Assembly (NCBI RefSeq): GCF_002022275.1
Contig: NZ_MSDF01000013.1
Location: forward strand, 141,232 to 205,231
Direction: 5' to 3'
DNA length: 64,000 nucleotides
From: Pseudomonas fluorescens
GTDB taxonomy: Bacteria; Pseudomonadota; Gammaproteobacteria; Pseudomonadales; Pseudomonadaceae
The notes below the pieces were generated by a model. That model searched no databases. It was not told where the DNA came from and saw only the letters and a program-made list of their open reading frames with translations. Below are positions 17,427 to 26,440 of the stretch, one piece after another. The translations under genes were made by a program, and so were the position numbers. Numbering within the stretch: position 1 is the stretch's first letter; the number at the start of each line of letters is the position of its first letter.

Positions 17427-18292
17427 GCCCAGTCCTTGCGATGGCGGATCAAACCTTCCTGCGTCACCGACGCCACCAGTTGCCCGGCACGGTTGTACAC
17501 ACTGCCCCGCGAGAACCCACGGGAATTGCCGGCCCACGGGCTGTCCATGGCGTAGAGCAACCAGTCATCGGCGCGCAGGTCGGCGTGGAACCACAGCGCG
17601 TGGTCGAGGCTGGCGACCTGCATGTCTTTCTGCCACACCGTTTTGCCGTGAGGCAGCAAGGACGTGGTCAGCAAACCGAAATCCGACGCGTAGGCCAGCA
17701 GGTATTTGTGCAGCGCCGGTGAATCGGCCAGAGCGCCGTCGGCACGAAACCACACGTACTTGACCGGGTCGGACGGCTGCGGGTTGTACGGGTCTTTTTC
17801 GGTGACCGGGCGCACTTCGATCGGCTTGGGGCACAGCAGCTTGTCGCGCATGTGCTCGGGGATCAGGTGCGCGCGCTGTTTGGTCAGTTCAAGCTCCGAC
17901 GGCAGGTTTTCCGGGCCGACCACCACTGGCATGGTGGTCTGATGCTCGAAGCCTGCTTCGTCGTACTGAAACGAAGCGCTGCAGGTAAAAATCGGGTTGC
18001 CCTTCTGGATCGCGGTCACACGGCGCGTGCTGAAACTGCCGCCGTCGCGCACGCGGTCCACCGAATACACCACGGGTAACGAGGCATCGCCGGGGCGCAA
18101 AAAATAGCCGTGCAGGGAATGCACGTGTCGCGCTTCTTCAACGGTCTGGCTGGCGGCCGACAACGACTGGCCGAGCACTTGGCCACCGAACAACTGGCGA
18201 AAACCCAGGTCCTGGCTGCGGCCGCGAAAGAGGTTTTCCTCGATCGGCTCCAGGGTCAGCAAGTCCACCAGATCTTCCAATACTTGGCTCAT
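17423..18292 (-). CDS. tesB: Acyl-CoA thioesterase II
   Basis: Hydrolyses medium- and long-chain acyl-CoA to fatty acid and CoA. The 289-residue protein has the TesB double hot-dog layout: LFRGRSQDLGFRQLFGGQVL in the first half and the active-site pieces VASLDHALWFH (Asp), SRGFSRGSVY (Ser/Thr) and VTQEGLIR (Gln) in the second. The start at 18292 gives the standard MSQVLEDLVDLLTLE beginning. The downstream HAD gene overlaps its stop. The start lies 38 bases from the stop of the acetyltransferase gene, so the three may form one minus-strand unit. Confidence 0.95.
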   Translation of the reverse strand: MSQVLEDLVDLLTLEPIEENLFRGRSQDLGFRQLFGGQVLGQSLSAASQTVEEARHVHSLHGYFLRPGDASLPVVYSVDRVRDGGSFSTRRVTAIQKGNPIFTCSASFQYDEAGFEHQTTMPVVVGPENLPSELELTKQRAHLIPEHMRDKLLCPKPIEVRPVTEKDPYNPQPSDPVKYVWFRADGALADSPALHKYLLAYASDFGLLTTSLLPHGKTVWQKDMQVASLDHALWFHADLRADDWLLYAMDSPWAGNSRGFSRGSVYNRAGQLVASVTQEGLIRHRKDWA

Positions 18293-18330
18293 AGAGCAAC
18301 TCCTACAAACGATGGGGCATTCCGGGCTGC

Positions 18331-18900
18331 TTATCCGTGCAGCGTGTCCAACCATTGGGCGCGGGTGATGCGGTACAAAACATGATGGCGCAGCGCGTCA
18401 TCGGCGGCGACCTTGGGGTGTTCAAAATCTGCCTGGGGATCGTAATGCATACCGATGGCCTGCATGACTTTTTGTGATGGCAGATTGGTTTCAGTGGTAA
18501 AGGCGAGGACCTCATCCAGCTGCAAGCGATCAAAGCCGCAGCGCAATGCCGTCCACGCCGCTTCGCTGGCGTAACCCAGGCCCCAGTGTTCGCGGGCCAG
18601 GCGCCAGCCGATTTCCACCGCCGGGGTGAAGCCAGCTTCGAAGTTGACGTTCTGCAGCCCGGTCAGCCCGATGAACTCGCCGGTGTCCTTGCGCTGCAAC
18701 GCCCAAAAGCCAAAACCGTATTCGGCAAAGTGCCCGCGAATGCGGCCGATCAGCGCCGCACTTTCCAGGTGGCTCAGTTTGGCCGGGAAATAACGCATCA
18801 CCTGCGAGTCGGCGCACATGCGCGCAAATTCCGTCAGGTCGCTGTCGCGCCATTGGCGCAGTACCAGCCTTGCGCTTTCCAACTCCAGTATCGGCTCCAT
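18331..18900 (-). CDS. GNAT-family N-acetyltransferase (RimJ/RimL-like)
   Basis: A 189-residue acetyltransferase. The N-terminus LESARLVLRQWRDSDLTEFA and the acetyl-CoA loop WRLAREHWGLGYASEAAWTAL (with the Q/RxxGxG/A pattern) place it in the RimJ/RimL branch, which often acetylates protein N-termini, amino acids or antibiotics. The C-terminal TNLPSQKVMQAIGM is the usual last motif. It is divergent from the histone-deacetylase-like gene, with 75 bases between starts. Confidence 0.9.
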   Translation of the reverse strand: MEPILELESARLVLRQWRDSDLTEFARMCADSQVMRYFPAKLSHLESAALIGRIRGHFAEYGFGFWALQRKDTGEFIGLTGLQNVNFEAGFTPAVEIGWRLAREHWGLGYASEAAWTALRCGFDRLQLDEVLAFTTETNLPSQKVMQAIGMHYDPQADFEHPKVAADDALRHHVLYRITRAQWLDTLHG

Positions 18901-18975
18901 GGGTCCCCTCCCTTGCGATGTGCGTGAGTGTACAACGCGGGTAAGATGCGTCGCAGGTTCCTGTCAGAAAATCCC

Positions 18976-19896
18976 ATGCCCTTGCCGCTGATCTACCACG
19001 ATGACTACAGCCCCGAGTTCCCGGCGGACCATCGCTTCCCCATGGACAAGTTTCGCCTGTTGCGCGACCACTTGGTGGACAGCGGCCTGACCGAGGACAG
19101 CCAACTGCTGCGCCCCGCGCTGTGCCCACCCGAGATTCTGGCCCTGGCGCATGACACCGGGTATATCGAACGCTACATGGGCGGCGAGTTGTCCCGCGAA
19201 GACCAACGGCGCCTCGGCCTGCCGTGGAATGAAGCCTTGGCGCGACGCACGGTGCGCGCAGTCGGCGGTTCGATCCTCGCTGCCGAGCAGGCACTGGAAC
19301 ACGGCCTGGCCTGCCACCTCGCCGGCGGCACCCACCACGCCCACTACGATTACCCCGCGGGCTTTTGCATCTTCAATGACCTGGCGGTGATCAGCCATTA
19401 CCTGCTGGCCAGCGGGCGGGTCAATCGCGTGCTGATTTTTGATTGTGACGTGCACCAGGGCGACGGCACCGCACGCATTCTCCACGACACCCCCGACGCG
19501 ATTACCGTGTCGCTGCACTGCGAAAAGAACTTCCCCGCGCGCAAGGCCCAGAGCGACTGGGACATCCCGCTGCCCATGGGCATGGGCGATGCCGACTACC
19601 TCCAGGTGGTCGATGACGCGCTCAACTACCTGCTACCGCTCTACCAACCCGACCTGGTGCTCTACGACGCCGGTGTGGATGTGCACAAAGATGACGCTCT
19701 CGGTTACCTCAAGCTGACCGACGCAGGCGTGGCCGCGCGCGACGAAAGCGTGATGCGCCACTGCCTGGGTCGCGATATTCCGGTGATGGGCGTGATCGGC
19801 GGCGGCTACAGCAAGGACCGCCCTGCCTTGGCCCGCCGCCATGGCATCCTGCACCACAGCGCGCAGCGGGTGTGGACGTCATCAGGTTGTCATTGA
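18976..19896 (+). CDS. Histone deacetylase-family (acetyl-lysine/acetylpolyamine hydrolase-like) protein
   Basis: A 306-residue zinc hydrolase removing acetyl groups from lysine or polyamine side chains. The catalytic pair is in GGTHHAHYDYPAGFC, zinc ligands in IFDCDVHQGDGTA, and the third ligand in YDAGVDVHKDD. The late GGGYSK contains the glycine turn; the transition-state Tyr of the family may be the Tyr in it. Length and motifs resemble class IV-like bacterial HDACs. The frame opens at 18928, but the ATG at 18976 is where homology starts. It is divergent from an acetyltransferase gene, so opposing activities on a shared substrate are possible. Confidence 0.9.
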   Translation: MPLPLIYHDDYSPEFPADHRFPMDKFRLLRDHLVDSGLTEDSQLLRPALCPPEILALAHDTGYIERYMGGELSREDQRRLGLPWNEALARRTVRAVGGSILAAEQALEHGLACHLAGGTHHAHYDYPAGFCIFNDLAVISHYLLASGRVNRVLIFDCDVHQGDGTARILHDTPDAITVSLHCEKNFPARKAQSDWDIPLPMGMGDADYLQVVDDALNYLLPLYQPDLVLYDAGVDVHKDDALGYLKLTDAGVAARDESVMRHCLGRDIPVMGVIGGGYSKDRPALARRHGILHHSAQRVWTSSGCH

Positions 19897-19906
19897 GTTG
19901 TGAGCG

Positions 19907-20042
19907 TTACCCACAATGCCTGTGGAACCACCTGTGGATAACTTGAGCGTAAGCCTCTGAAAGCTCGCAGTCACAAGGCCTGCACGCAACTGTACGTTTT
20001 CTGATCAGATACTTGTCCACAACCGTGAAACGTTGTGGAACA
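19907..20042. promoter_or_regulatory. Cluster of DnaA-box-like 9-mers upstream of the HrpK gene
   Basis: Five 9-mers close to the DnaA box TTATCCACA lie in 136 bases: TTACCCACA (19907-19915), TGTGGAACC (19921-19929, reverse), TGTGGATAA (19933-19941, reverse, exact consensus), TTGTCCACA (20013-20021) and TGTGGAACA (20034-20042, reverse). The last two form an inverted repeat, TCCACAAC/GTTGTGGA with an 8-base spacer (20016-20039). No dnaA, rpmH or AT-rich unwinding region is present, so this is not the chromosome origin. Confidence 0.45.
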
Positions 20043-20124
20043 TCGCACCTGTTCCAGATTTGAAACAAAACTGCCTCACGCCGCCGTCACCCTGAAAGCC
20101 TTCCCGCTCCCAGAGTATCCGGCG

Positions 20125-23100
20125 ATGGCAACTTACAAGATCGGCACCGTTACACCCCCCGGCAATGACGACGCGTTGAAAAAGGTCGCGTCAACGTTTG
20201 AGGCCGCCATGGCCCGCGCCGTGGCAGGCTTCAAAGACACCGCCAAACCCGGCAACTTCAAAGTGCTGGCCAGCGGCGTCACCGACAACACCAAAGACCA
20301 GAAGATCGCCGACGTCATGGCCACCGGCGATCAGGAGGCGATCAAGCGTCTCAACGACCCGAACCTCGCCGACATCAGCAACACCGGCGTGCCCCTGGCT
20401 GACATCGCCAGCATCACCAAGATTTCTGACAACGTGCTGGATCTGAAAACCCGCGACGGTCAGGACATCATCATTATCAAACAGATGACGCCCTACCTCT
20501 TCGACGGCATGTCCAGCAAAGTCGACGCCGTTAATGCGCTCAATGCCAGTAAGGCCGATGGCTACCGCATCGCCCAGGCCGGTGACACCGCGCCGGGTCT
20601 TGGCGACTACAAGGCCATCGGCCCTGTGGATGAAATCGGCCCGGGCCTTATCCGTTACGAAACCGTGTCGGGCGACAAAGTCGTGGTCAGCCGCGAAGTG
20701 AACCCCGACCTGTACAACCAAGTGGCAGGCGACGGCCAGACCTGGGGCCTGATCAACGACAGCAAAAACGCCGGTTACACCCTCGCCGATGCCAGCGAAA
20801 CCGGGAGCGTCAGCCTGGTGGGCACGCCAGAAGAACTCGGCCACGGCCTGATCCGCTATGAAACCGCCTCCGGCGACAAAGTGATTGTCTCCCAGGCCAT
20901 CAGCCCCGACCTGTATGCCTCAGTGGTCAAGGAGTCCAACGGCATCTTCAATGTGGGCGGCGCAGTCGATACCAACTGGATCGACAATTCCCAGTACGCC
21001 AACCCCAAGGACTGGGACAAGATCGTCGGCAACACCAGCGGCACGCCGACCCAGGAAGAACGCGACCTCGACCGCCCGCGCGCTGCGGCGAAAATGCTCA
21101 GCGACAACTGGGACAAATGGGGCATGCACGACCGCCCGATCGACTTCGCCAACCCGCCCGCCGACCTGCCGCCCGAAGCCCAGGCCTGCCTCAAATACCT
21201 GGCGGGCAGCCCGAGCCTGATGAACGCCCTCGACAGCGGCGGCCTCGGCGGCAGCGATGGGGTGATTACCCACAGCAACGTCGACAGTTTCGTCAGCCAG
21301 TCGAACAAAGACCTGTCAGCCGCTTCCAAGTCCTACAGCATCTTTCTCAGCAAAAACCCGGATGCCACCGAACTGGCCAAGGAAAACGCCAAGTCTGCCG
21401 CGCTGGTCATGGCCAATATCTCGCTGGTCAGCAGCGCAGGCCCGGCGATGGAGGGCCCGAACCAACGCGCCAACAATGGCAGCCTGACCACCGACAACCT
21501 CAATGCCATCAAAAACGACAGTGGCCTGAGCCCGGAACTGACTGGCGCCGCTGGCTACTGGTCGACGCCCGGCATGATGCGCACCCTCGACATGGCGGGC
21601 GACATGCCTGCCACCGCGACCGCCGACGGCATCACCCAGCAGAAAAACCTCGGCGCGTGGCTGGAAAATCAGGCGCCCAAAGATGACCACGGCGTGCTGA
21701 TGATGCTCAGCAATGCCTCGATCCGCAGCTCGGTGGCCGATGTCGACACCTCAAAGCTGACCCAGGACGTGCTGCAAAACCCGCAGAACTACGACGGCAA
21801 AACCAAAACCGCGGTGATGCTGGAACTCAGCGACGCCCGCGCCCGCCTGGCCTCCAGCGATAAAGTGGGCGACGGCGACCTGTATGCCGGGATCACCGCC
21901 GACAGCCAATACCACCTCAACCCGACCAAATCCAAGGTCTCTGACCAGTTGGACGCGGCCGTCAACCAACTAGCCTCCGACCCCGACGTGAAGACCTTCA
22001 TGGCGCAGAACCAGGCCGGCGGCATGAAAGACATCGTCAACAGCGACCCGGCGATCAAAACCGAGATGCAGCACTACCAGGACAGCCAGATCAACAGCGG
22101 CAATGTCATCAACACCGCGCTGGCGACCAAGGACAGCAATGGCAACCCGGTGTCACTGGTCGACGGCCTGAGCCTGGCCGGCACCGACGCCACCCTCACC
22201 GACATGGCATTGGGCGGCAACGGCACGGTGGACCTGGAGGCGATTGCCGACAAGTCCGGCAAATCAGCCGACATTGCACAGTACTTCCAGGACCACATTG
22301 TCAGCGGCCAGGACCTGCAAAACGGCCTCGCCGCGCCGAACGCCGACCCGATGACCGTCATCGGCCAATACGCGGCCAACGCCTCGCTGCTCAAGGAATT
22401 CCTCGGCGACAAGGTGTCGGCGCAGGACTCCTCGACGGTGCAGCAATACGTCAACCAGGCGGTGTCCGACAGCCTGGTCAACGGCGCCAGCGACGACGTA
22501 TTGAAAAACGCCTTCGGCGACGCCAACGGCAACTTCGACGAGGCCAAGACCACCGCCATCCTCAACCAGGCCATGACCGACAACCCGGACATGTTCAAGG
22601 ATTCCACAGGCGCGCAGATCAAACCGCAGGACGTGATTTCGCTGATCCGCTCGATGTGGGACGTCAACCGCCAGACCCAGAAGATCAGCGACGTGCTGCC
22701 AAAAGCCGTCGACGGCCTGAACCTCAACGCCAGCGATGCCTACAAACAAGGCCTGCTGCACATCGGCAGCGCCCTGCTCGCCGGTGGTGTACTCGCGGCG
22801 CGTTCGGCCACCGGCGGCAACAGCCCGGCGGACAATGCCGGGCGTGTGGCGGCGGGCATGCAGTTCGCCGGTTTGATTACCGAAGGCGGTACCAAATACG
22901 CCAAGGAAGCCGGTTACGGCATGGCCTGGAAACCCACGCCGATTGACCCCACCAAGCCACAAGGCATCGGCGACTTCCCGACCGGGAAAATGGTGCAGAA
23001 CACCGACGGCCTCAACAAGCTCGGCAACCTGGGCAAAATCGTCGGCGGCGCCGGCAGCTTTATCGGCGGCGTGTTCGGCCTGATCAGCGGGGTCAACAGC

Positions 23101-23454
23101 GCCTTTGCCGGTGACAAGCTCAACGCCGGTTTCTCCCTGACCAGCGGCGCCCTCGGCACCGGCGCGGCGGTGGCATCGATCATCGAAGGCGGCGCCGGGC
23201 TGTTTGGCGTGGCGGACGCGGCGGCCATCGCCGGCACCTTCGCCGGCGTGCTGGGCTGGGCGGCGGCGGGCGTGGGGATTATCACCTCGTTCGTGTTCCC
23301 GATCATCGAAGTGGTCAAGCGCGAGAAACAACAAGACCAGTTCTTCGGCGCCCTGGTGCCGGTGCTGGACCAATACGGCCTGACCGGTGGCCCGATCACC
23401 GACGCCGACCGCGCCGACGAGTACCCGCCAAACACCAACACCGGCTTCGCCTGA
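20125..23454 (+). CDS. Large orphan HrpK-domain protein (type III effector/translocator-like)
   Basis: A 1109-residue acidic, Ala/Asp/Asn-rich protein. No signal peptide is visible. The N-terminal part has three related repeats at about 103-129, 174-200 and 241-267; copies two and three share GLIRYET.SGDKV and PDLY. From about residue 310 it resembles the HrpK family (DNWDKWGMHDRPIDFANPPA; LGGSDGVITHSNVDSF). The last 200 residues are Gly/Ala-rich and hydrophobic (SFIGGVFGLISGV; FAGVLGWAAAGVGIITSF), as expected for membrane insertion. P. syringae HrpK1 is a type III translocator of about 780 residues. No hrp/hrc genes or HrpL box are seen here. The ATG at 20125 is preferred over an upstream GTG at 20035. 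Confidence 0.85.
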   Translation: MATYKIGTVTPPGNDDALKKVASTFEAAMARAVAGFKDTAKPGNFKVLASGVTDNTKDQKIADVMATGDQEAIKRLNDPNLADISNTGVPLADIASITKISDNVLDLKTRDGQDIIIIKQMTPYLFDGMSSKVDAVNALNASKADGYRIAQAGDTAPGLGDYKAIGPVDEIGPGLIRYETVSGDKVVVSREVNPDLYNQVAGDGQTWGLINDSKNAGYTLADASETGSVSLVGTPEELGHGLIRYETASGDKVIVSQAISPDLYASVVKESNGIFNVGGAVDTNWIDNSQYANPKDWDKIVGNTSGTPTQEERDLDRPRAAAKMLSDNWDKWGMHDRPIDFANPPADLPPEAQACLKYLAGSPSLMNALDSGGLGGSDGVITHSNVDSFVSQSNKDLSAASKSYSIFLSKNPDATELAKENAKSAALVMANISLVSSAGPAMEGPNQRANNGSLTTDNLNAIKNDSGLSPELTGAAGYWSTPGMMRTLDMAGDMPATATADGITQQKNLGAWLENQAPKDDHGVLMMLSNASIRSSVADVDTSKLTQDVLQNPQNYDGKTKTAVMLELSDARARLASSDKVGDGDLYAGITADSQYHLNPTKSKVSDQLDAAVNQLASDPDVKTFMAQNQAGGMKDIVNSDPAIKTEMQHYQDSQINSGNVINTALATKDSNGNPVSLVDGLSLAGTDATLTDMALGGNGTVDLEAIADKSGKSADIAQYFQDHIVSGQDLQNGLAAPNADPMTVIGQYAANASLLKEFLGDKVSAQDSSTVQQYVNQAVSDSLVNGASDDVLKNAFGDANGNFDEAKTTAILNQAMTDNPDMFKDSTGAQIKPQDVISLIRSMWDVNRQTQKISDVLPKAVDGLNLNASDAYKQGLLHIGSALLAGGVLAARSATGGNSPADNAGRVAAGMQFAGLITEGGTKYAKEAGYGMAWKPTPIDPTKPQGIGDFPTGKMVQNTDGLNKLGNLGKIVGGAGSFIGGVFGLISGVNSAFAGDKLNAGFSLTSGALGTGAAVASIIEGGAGLFGVADAAAIAGTFAGVLGWAAAGVGIITSFVFPIIEVVKREKQQDQFFGALVPVLDQYGLTGGPITDADRADEYPPNTNTGFA

Positions 23455-23500
23455 CCCTGCCTCCTTGTGGGATCAGGCTTGATTGAAGTGGACAGGCTGT

Positions 23501-23637
23501 TTGTGGCGAGCAGGCTTGCCCTGCGTTGGGCTGCGCAGCGGCCCCAATCAGGACACCGCGGCTCTTCAGTTTGAGCCGAGGTGTCTGGTTTTGGAGCCGC
23601 TTCGCAGCCCAACGCAGGGCAAGCCTGCTCGCCACGA
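23501..23637. repeat. Long inverted repeat of second class (GTTGGGCTGCGCAGCGG core)
   Basis: Arms TTGTGGCGAGCAGGCTTGCC...GTTGGGCTGCGCAGCGGCCCC and the complement ending GCTCGCCACGAA flank a variable centre. The same layout recurs at 28717-28851. Both lie downstream of plus-strand genes. Confidence 0.85.
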
Positions 23638-23730
23638 AGAGCTTGCTCGCCATAGCAAGCTCGTTCCTGCCCCCACAAATGCGCGGCATCTCTTACAATA
23701 GGCGCCCTTTGCTTTTGACCAGGCCCGCCG

Positions 23731-24954
23731 ATGTCCACCACCTCCTCCCACGTCGCCATTATCGGCGGCGGCCCTGCCGGGCTGATGGCCGCCGAAGTCT
23801 TGAGCCAGGCGGGCGTGCGGGTAGACCTGTATGACGGCATGCCGTCGGTGGGGCGCAAGTTCCTGCTGGCGGGCGTGGGCGGCATGAACATCACCCACTC
23901 CGAAGACTACCCGGCGTTTTTGTCGCGCTACGCCGAGCGTGCGCCACATATGGCGCCGCTGTTACGGGCGTTTGGCGCCGAGGCGTTATGTGAGTGGATT
24001 CACGGCCTGGGCATCGAAACCTTTGTCGGCACCTCGGGCCGGGTGTTTCCTACCGACATGAAAGCCGCCCCGCTGCTGCGTGCCTGGCTCAAGCGCTTGC
24101 GCGACCAGGGCGTGGTTATCCACACCCGTCATCGCTGGACGGGCTGGAATGCTGACGGTGACTTACTTATCCACAGCCCCGACGGCGAGAAAACTGTCCA
24201 CAGCGACGCGGTGCTGTTGGCCCTTGGCGGTGGCAGTTGGTCACGCCTGGGCTCCGACGGCGCCTGGCTCAAGCTGCTGGAAGACAAAGCCGTGCCCTAC
24301 GCCCCGCTGCAACCGAGCAACTGTGGTTTCGAGGTGTCGGCCTGGACTGAATTGATGGTCAGCAAATTCGCCGGTGCGCCGTTGAAAAACGTCGCCATTG
24401 GCCTGGGCGATGACAAGCCTCGCCTCGGCGAATGCGTGGTCACCGCCAGCGGGATCGAAGGTAGCCTGATCTATGCGCTGTCGGCGCCGATTCGGGAAGC
24501 AATCAACCGTGATGGCGCGGCGACTGTGCATATCGACCTGCTGCCGAGCAAGCCACTGGACAAGGTGCAAGCCGCCTTGGCCAAGCCGCGTGGGTCGCGG
24601 TCGATGAGCAAGCATTTGCACAGTCAGTTGGGGTTGGAGGGGGTGAAAGCGGCGTTGTTGCGCGAGTTGGCACCTGCCGAGCACTTCAATGACCCGGCGC
24701 AACTGGCGGTGGATATCAAGGCGTTGCCGCTGACCCTGGTGAAAACCCGGCCGATGGATGAAGCGATCAGCACCGCCGGCGGCGTGCCGTTTGAGGCGCT
24801 GGATGAGCGTTTGATGCTCAAGCAACTGCCAGGGGTATTTTGTGCGGGGGAGATGCTGGATTGGGAAGCGCCGACCGGCGGGTATTTGCTGACGGGGTGT
24901 TTTGCCAGCGGCAGAGCGGCTGGGCGGGGCGTGTTGGAGTGGCTTAAGCGCTGA
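23731..24954 (+). CDS. TIGR03862/HI0933-family FAD-dependent flavoprotein
   Basis: A 407-residue cytoplasmic flavoprotein. FAD binding is shown by VAIIGGGPAGLMAAEVLSQ (residues 8-26) and VGRKFLLAGVGGMNITHSED just after, the hallmark of the HI0933/YhiN group; the C-terminus has PGVFCAGEMLDWEAPTGGY, which closes the FAD site. The overall length fits the TIGR03862 subgroup seen throughout Pseudomonas. Enzymatic activity is unknown. It stands alone, bracketed by repeat elements on both sides. Confidence 0.92.
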   Translation: MSTTSSHVAIIGGGPAGLMAAEVLSQAGVRVDLYDGMPSVGRKFLLAGVGGMNITHSEDYPAFLSRYAERAPHMAPLLRAFGAEALCEWIHGLGIETFVGTSGRVFPTDMKAAPLLRAWLKRLRDQGVVIHTRHRWTGWNADGDLLIHSPDGEKTVHSDAVLLALGGGSWSRLGSDGAWLKLLEDKAVPYAPLQPSNCGFEVSAWTELMVSKFAGAPLKNVAIGLGDDKPRLGECVVTASGIEGSLIYALSAPIREAINRDGAATVHIDLLPSKPLDKVQAALAKPRGSRSMSKHLHSQLGLEGVKAALLRELAPAEHFNDPAQLAVDIKALPLTLVKTRPMDEAISTAGGVPFEALDERLMLKQLPGVFCAGEMLDWEAPTGGYLLTGCFASGRAAGRGVLEWLKR

Positions 24955-24960
24955 AACCGC

Positions 24961-25035
24961 CATCGCAGGCAAGCCAGCTCCCACATTTTGACCGTGTTCA
25001 CAAATCAAAATGTGGGAACTGGCTTGCCTGCGATG
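24961..25035. repeat. Compact REP inverted repeat
   Basis: CATCGCAGGCAAGCCAGCTC and its near-complement ending GGCTTGCCTGCGATG with an AAAATGTGGGAACT arm, separated by only about 18 bases. It lies between the convergent flavoprotein and RhlE genes and could end both transcripts. Confidence 0.86.
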
Positions 25036-25057
25036 AGGCCATCAGCTACACCGCAAA

Positions 25058-26392
25058 TTACTTCTTCTTACGCGGCCCAGTATTAAACACCGGCACCTTG
25101 CGCACCGGCTTGATCGAAGGCTCCGCCGGCGCCACGTCCCCGCTCTCCACCCACTTGCCAAGGTTGCGCTTGCCGCCACCGCCCGACGTTTTAGGCTTTT
25201 TCGGTTTCTTCGGCTTCTTCACCACCTGCCCGCTGGCATCGGTGTCCGGCACGCGGTGTTCCGGTTCGAAGTCCTGCTCCATCTGGCGGGTCAAGGTCTG
25301 ACGCGTCAGCATCTCGATGGCCGAGAGCATGTTCACTTCATCGGCGCACACCAGGGAAATCGCCTCACCGGTGTTGCCCGCGCGGCCCGTACGGCCGATA
25401 CGGTGGATGTAATCCTCGGCCACGATCGGCAGGTCAAAGTTGACCACCAGCGGCAGGTCTTCGATATCCAGACCACGGGCGGCCACGTCGGTGGCCACCA
25501 GAATCTGCACATCACTCGACTTGAAACGGTCCAGCGCGCGTTGGCGGGTCGCCTGCGGTTTGTCGCCGTGGATGCCGTCGGCATTGATGCCCAGGCCCTG
25601 CAACTTATCCACCAGCGCATCCACGCCATTACGGGTTTTGGCGAATACCAGCACCTGCTTCCAGCGGCCTTTGCGCATCAAGTGCACAAACAGCTCTGCC
25701 TTGCGCTTCTTGTCCACCGGCACCACCCACTGCTTCACCGTGTTGGCGGCGACGTTGCGCGGGCTGACTTCGATGCTCAGCGGGTCGTTGAGCATCTGCC
25801 CGGCGAGCAGGCGGATGTCGTCGGAAAAGGTCGCGGAGAACAGCAGGGTCTGGCGCTTTTTCGGCAACATGCGGTAGATGTTCGCCAGCTCTTCGGAGAA
25901 GCCCAGGTCGAGCATGCGGTCGGCTTCATCCAGCACCAGAGTTTGCAGTTGATTGAGCTTCAGCGCGTTCTGGCGGAACAGGTCAATCAGACGGCCCGGG
26001 GTGGCGACCAGAATGTCGACGCCCTTGCGCAGCTTCATCATCTGCGGGTTGATGCTCACACCGCCGTACACCGCGTAGGTGGTCAACGGCAGGTGTTGTG
26101 CGTATTCGGCGACGCTGGCGTGAACCTGCTCAGCCAGCTCGCGGGTCGGGCACAGAATCAGCGCGCGGGCCGAGTTGGCGGCGACTTTCGGCCCTTCCAT
26201 GGTCAGCAGTTGCAACAGCGGCAGGGCGAAACCGGCGGTCTTGCCGGTACCGGTCTGGGCCGCAGCCATCAGGTCGCGACCGGCCAGCACCGCCGGAATC
26301 GCTTGCGCCTGCACCGGCGTCGGGGTCTGGTAGCCAAGCGTCTCAAGGGCGCGCAGCAAGGGTTCGATCAGGCCAAGGGAGGCGAAAGTCAT
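25058..26392 (-). CDS. rhlE: DEAD-box RNA helicase RhlE
   Basis: ATP-dependent RNA helicase for ribosome assembly or mRNA turnover. All core motifs are present in the 444-residue protein: Q motif (GYQTPTPVQAQAIP), Walker A AAQTGTGKTAGFALP, DEAD (VLDEADRMLDLG), SAT (FSATFSD) and ARGLDIEDLPLVVNFD plus HRIGRTGRAG in domain 2. The C-terminal tail from about 385 is basic and Lys/Pro-rich (KKPKKPKKPKTSGGGGKRN), typical of RhlE-type RNA-binding tails. Monocistronic by appearance. Confidence 0.94.
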   Translation of the reverse strand: MTFASLGLIEPLLRALETLGYQTPTPVQAQAIPAVLAGRDLMAAAQTGTGKTAGFALPLLQLLTMEGPKVAANSARALILCPTRELAEQVHASVAEYAQHLPLTTYAVYGGVSINPQMMKLRKGVDILVATPGRLIDLFRQNALKLNQLQTLVLDEADRMLDLGFSEELANIYRMLPKKRQTLLFSATFSDDIRLLAGQMLNDPLSIEVSPRNVAANTVKQWVVPVDKKRKAELFVHLMRKGRWKQVLVFAKTRNGVDALVDKLQGLGINADGIHGDKPQATRQRALDRFKSSDVQILVATDVAARGLDIEDLPLVVNFDLPIVAEDYIHRIGRTGRAGNTGEAISLVCADEVNMLSAIEMLTRQTLTRQMEQDFEPEHRVPDTDASGQVVKKPKKPKKPKTSGGGGKRNLGKWVESGDVAPAEPSIKPVRKVPVFNTGPRKKK

Positions 26393-26440
26393 GTGTTTAC
26401 CGTAGGAAAAATTCAGCGCAAAGCCGTAATGCGCCGCAGT

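Noticed and set aside
19897..20124. A possible HrpL (hrp) box upstream of the HrpK gene
   Set aside because: GGAACC occurs at 19924-19929, but no CCACNNA lies 15-16 bases downstream, so the consensus is not met.
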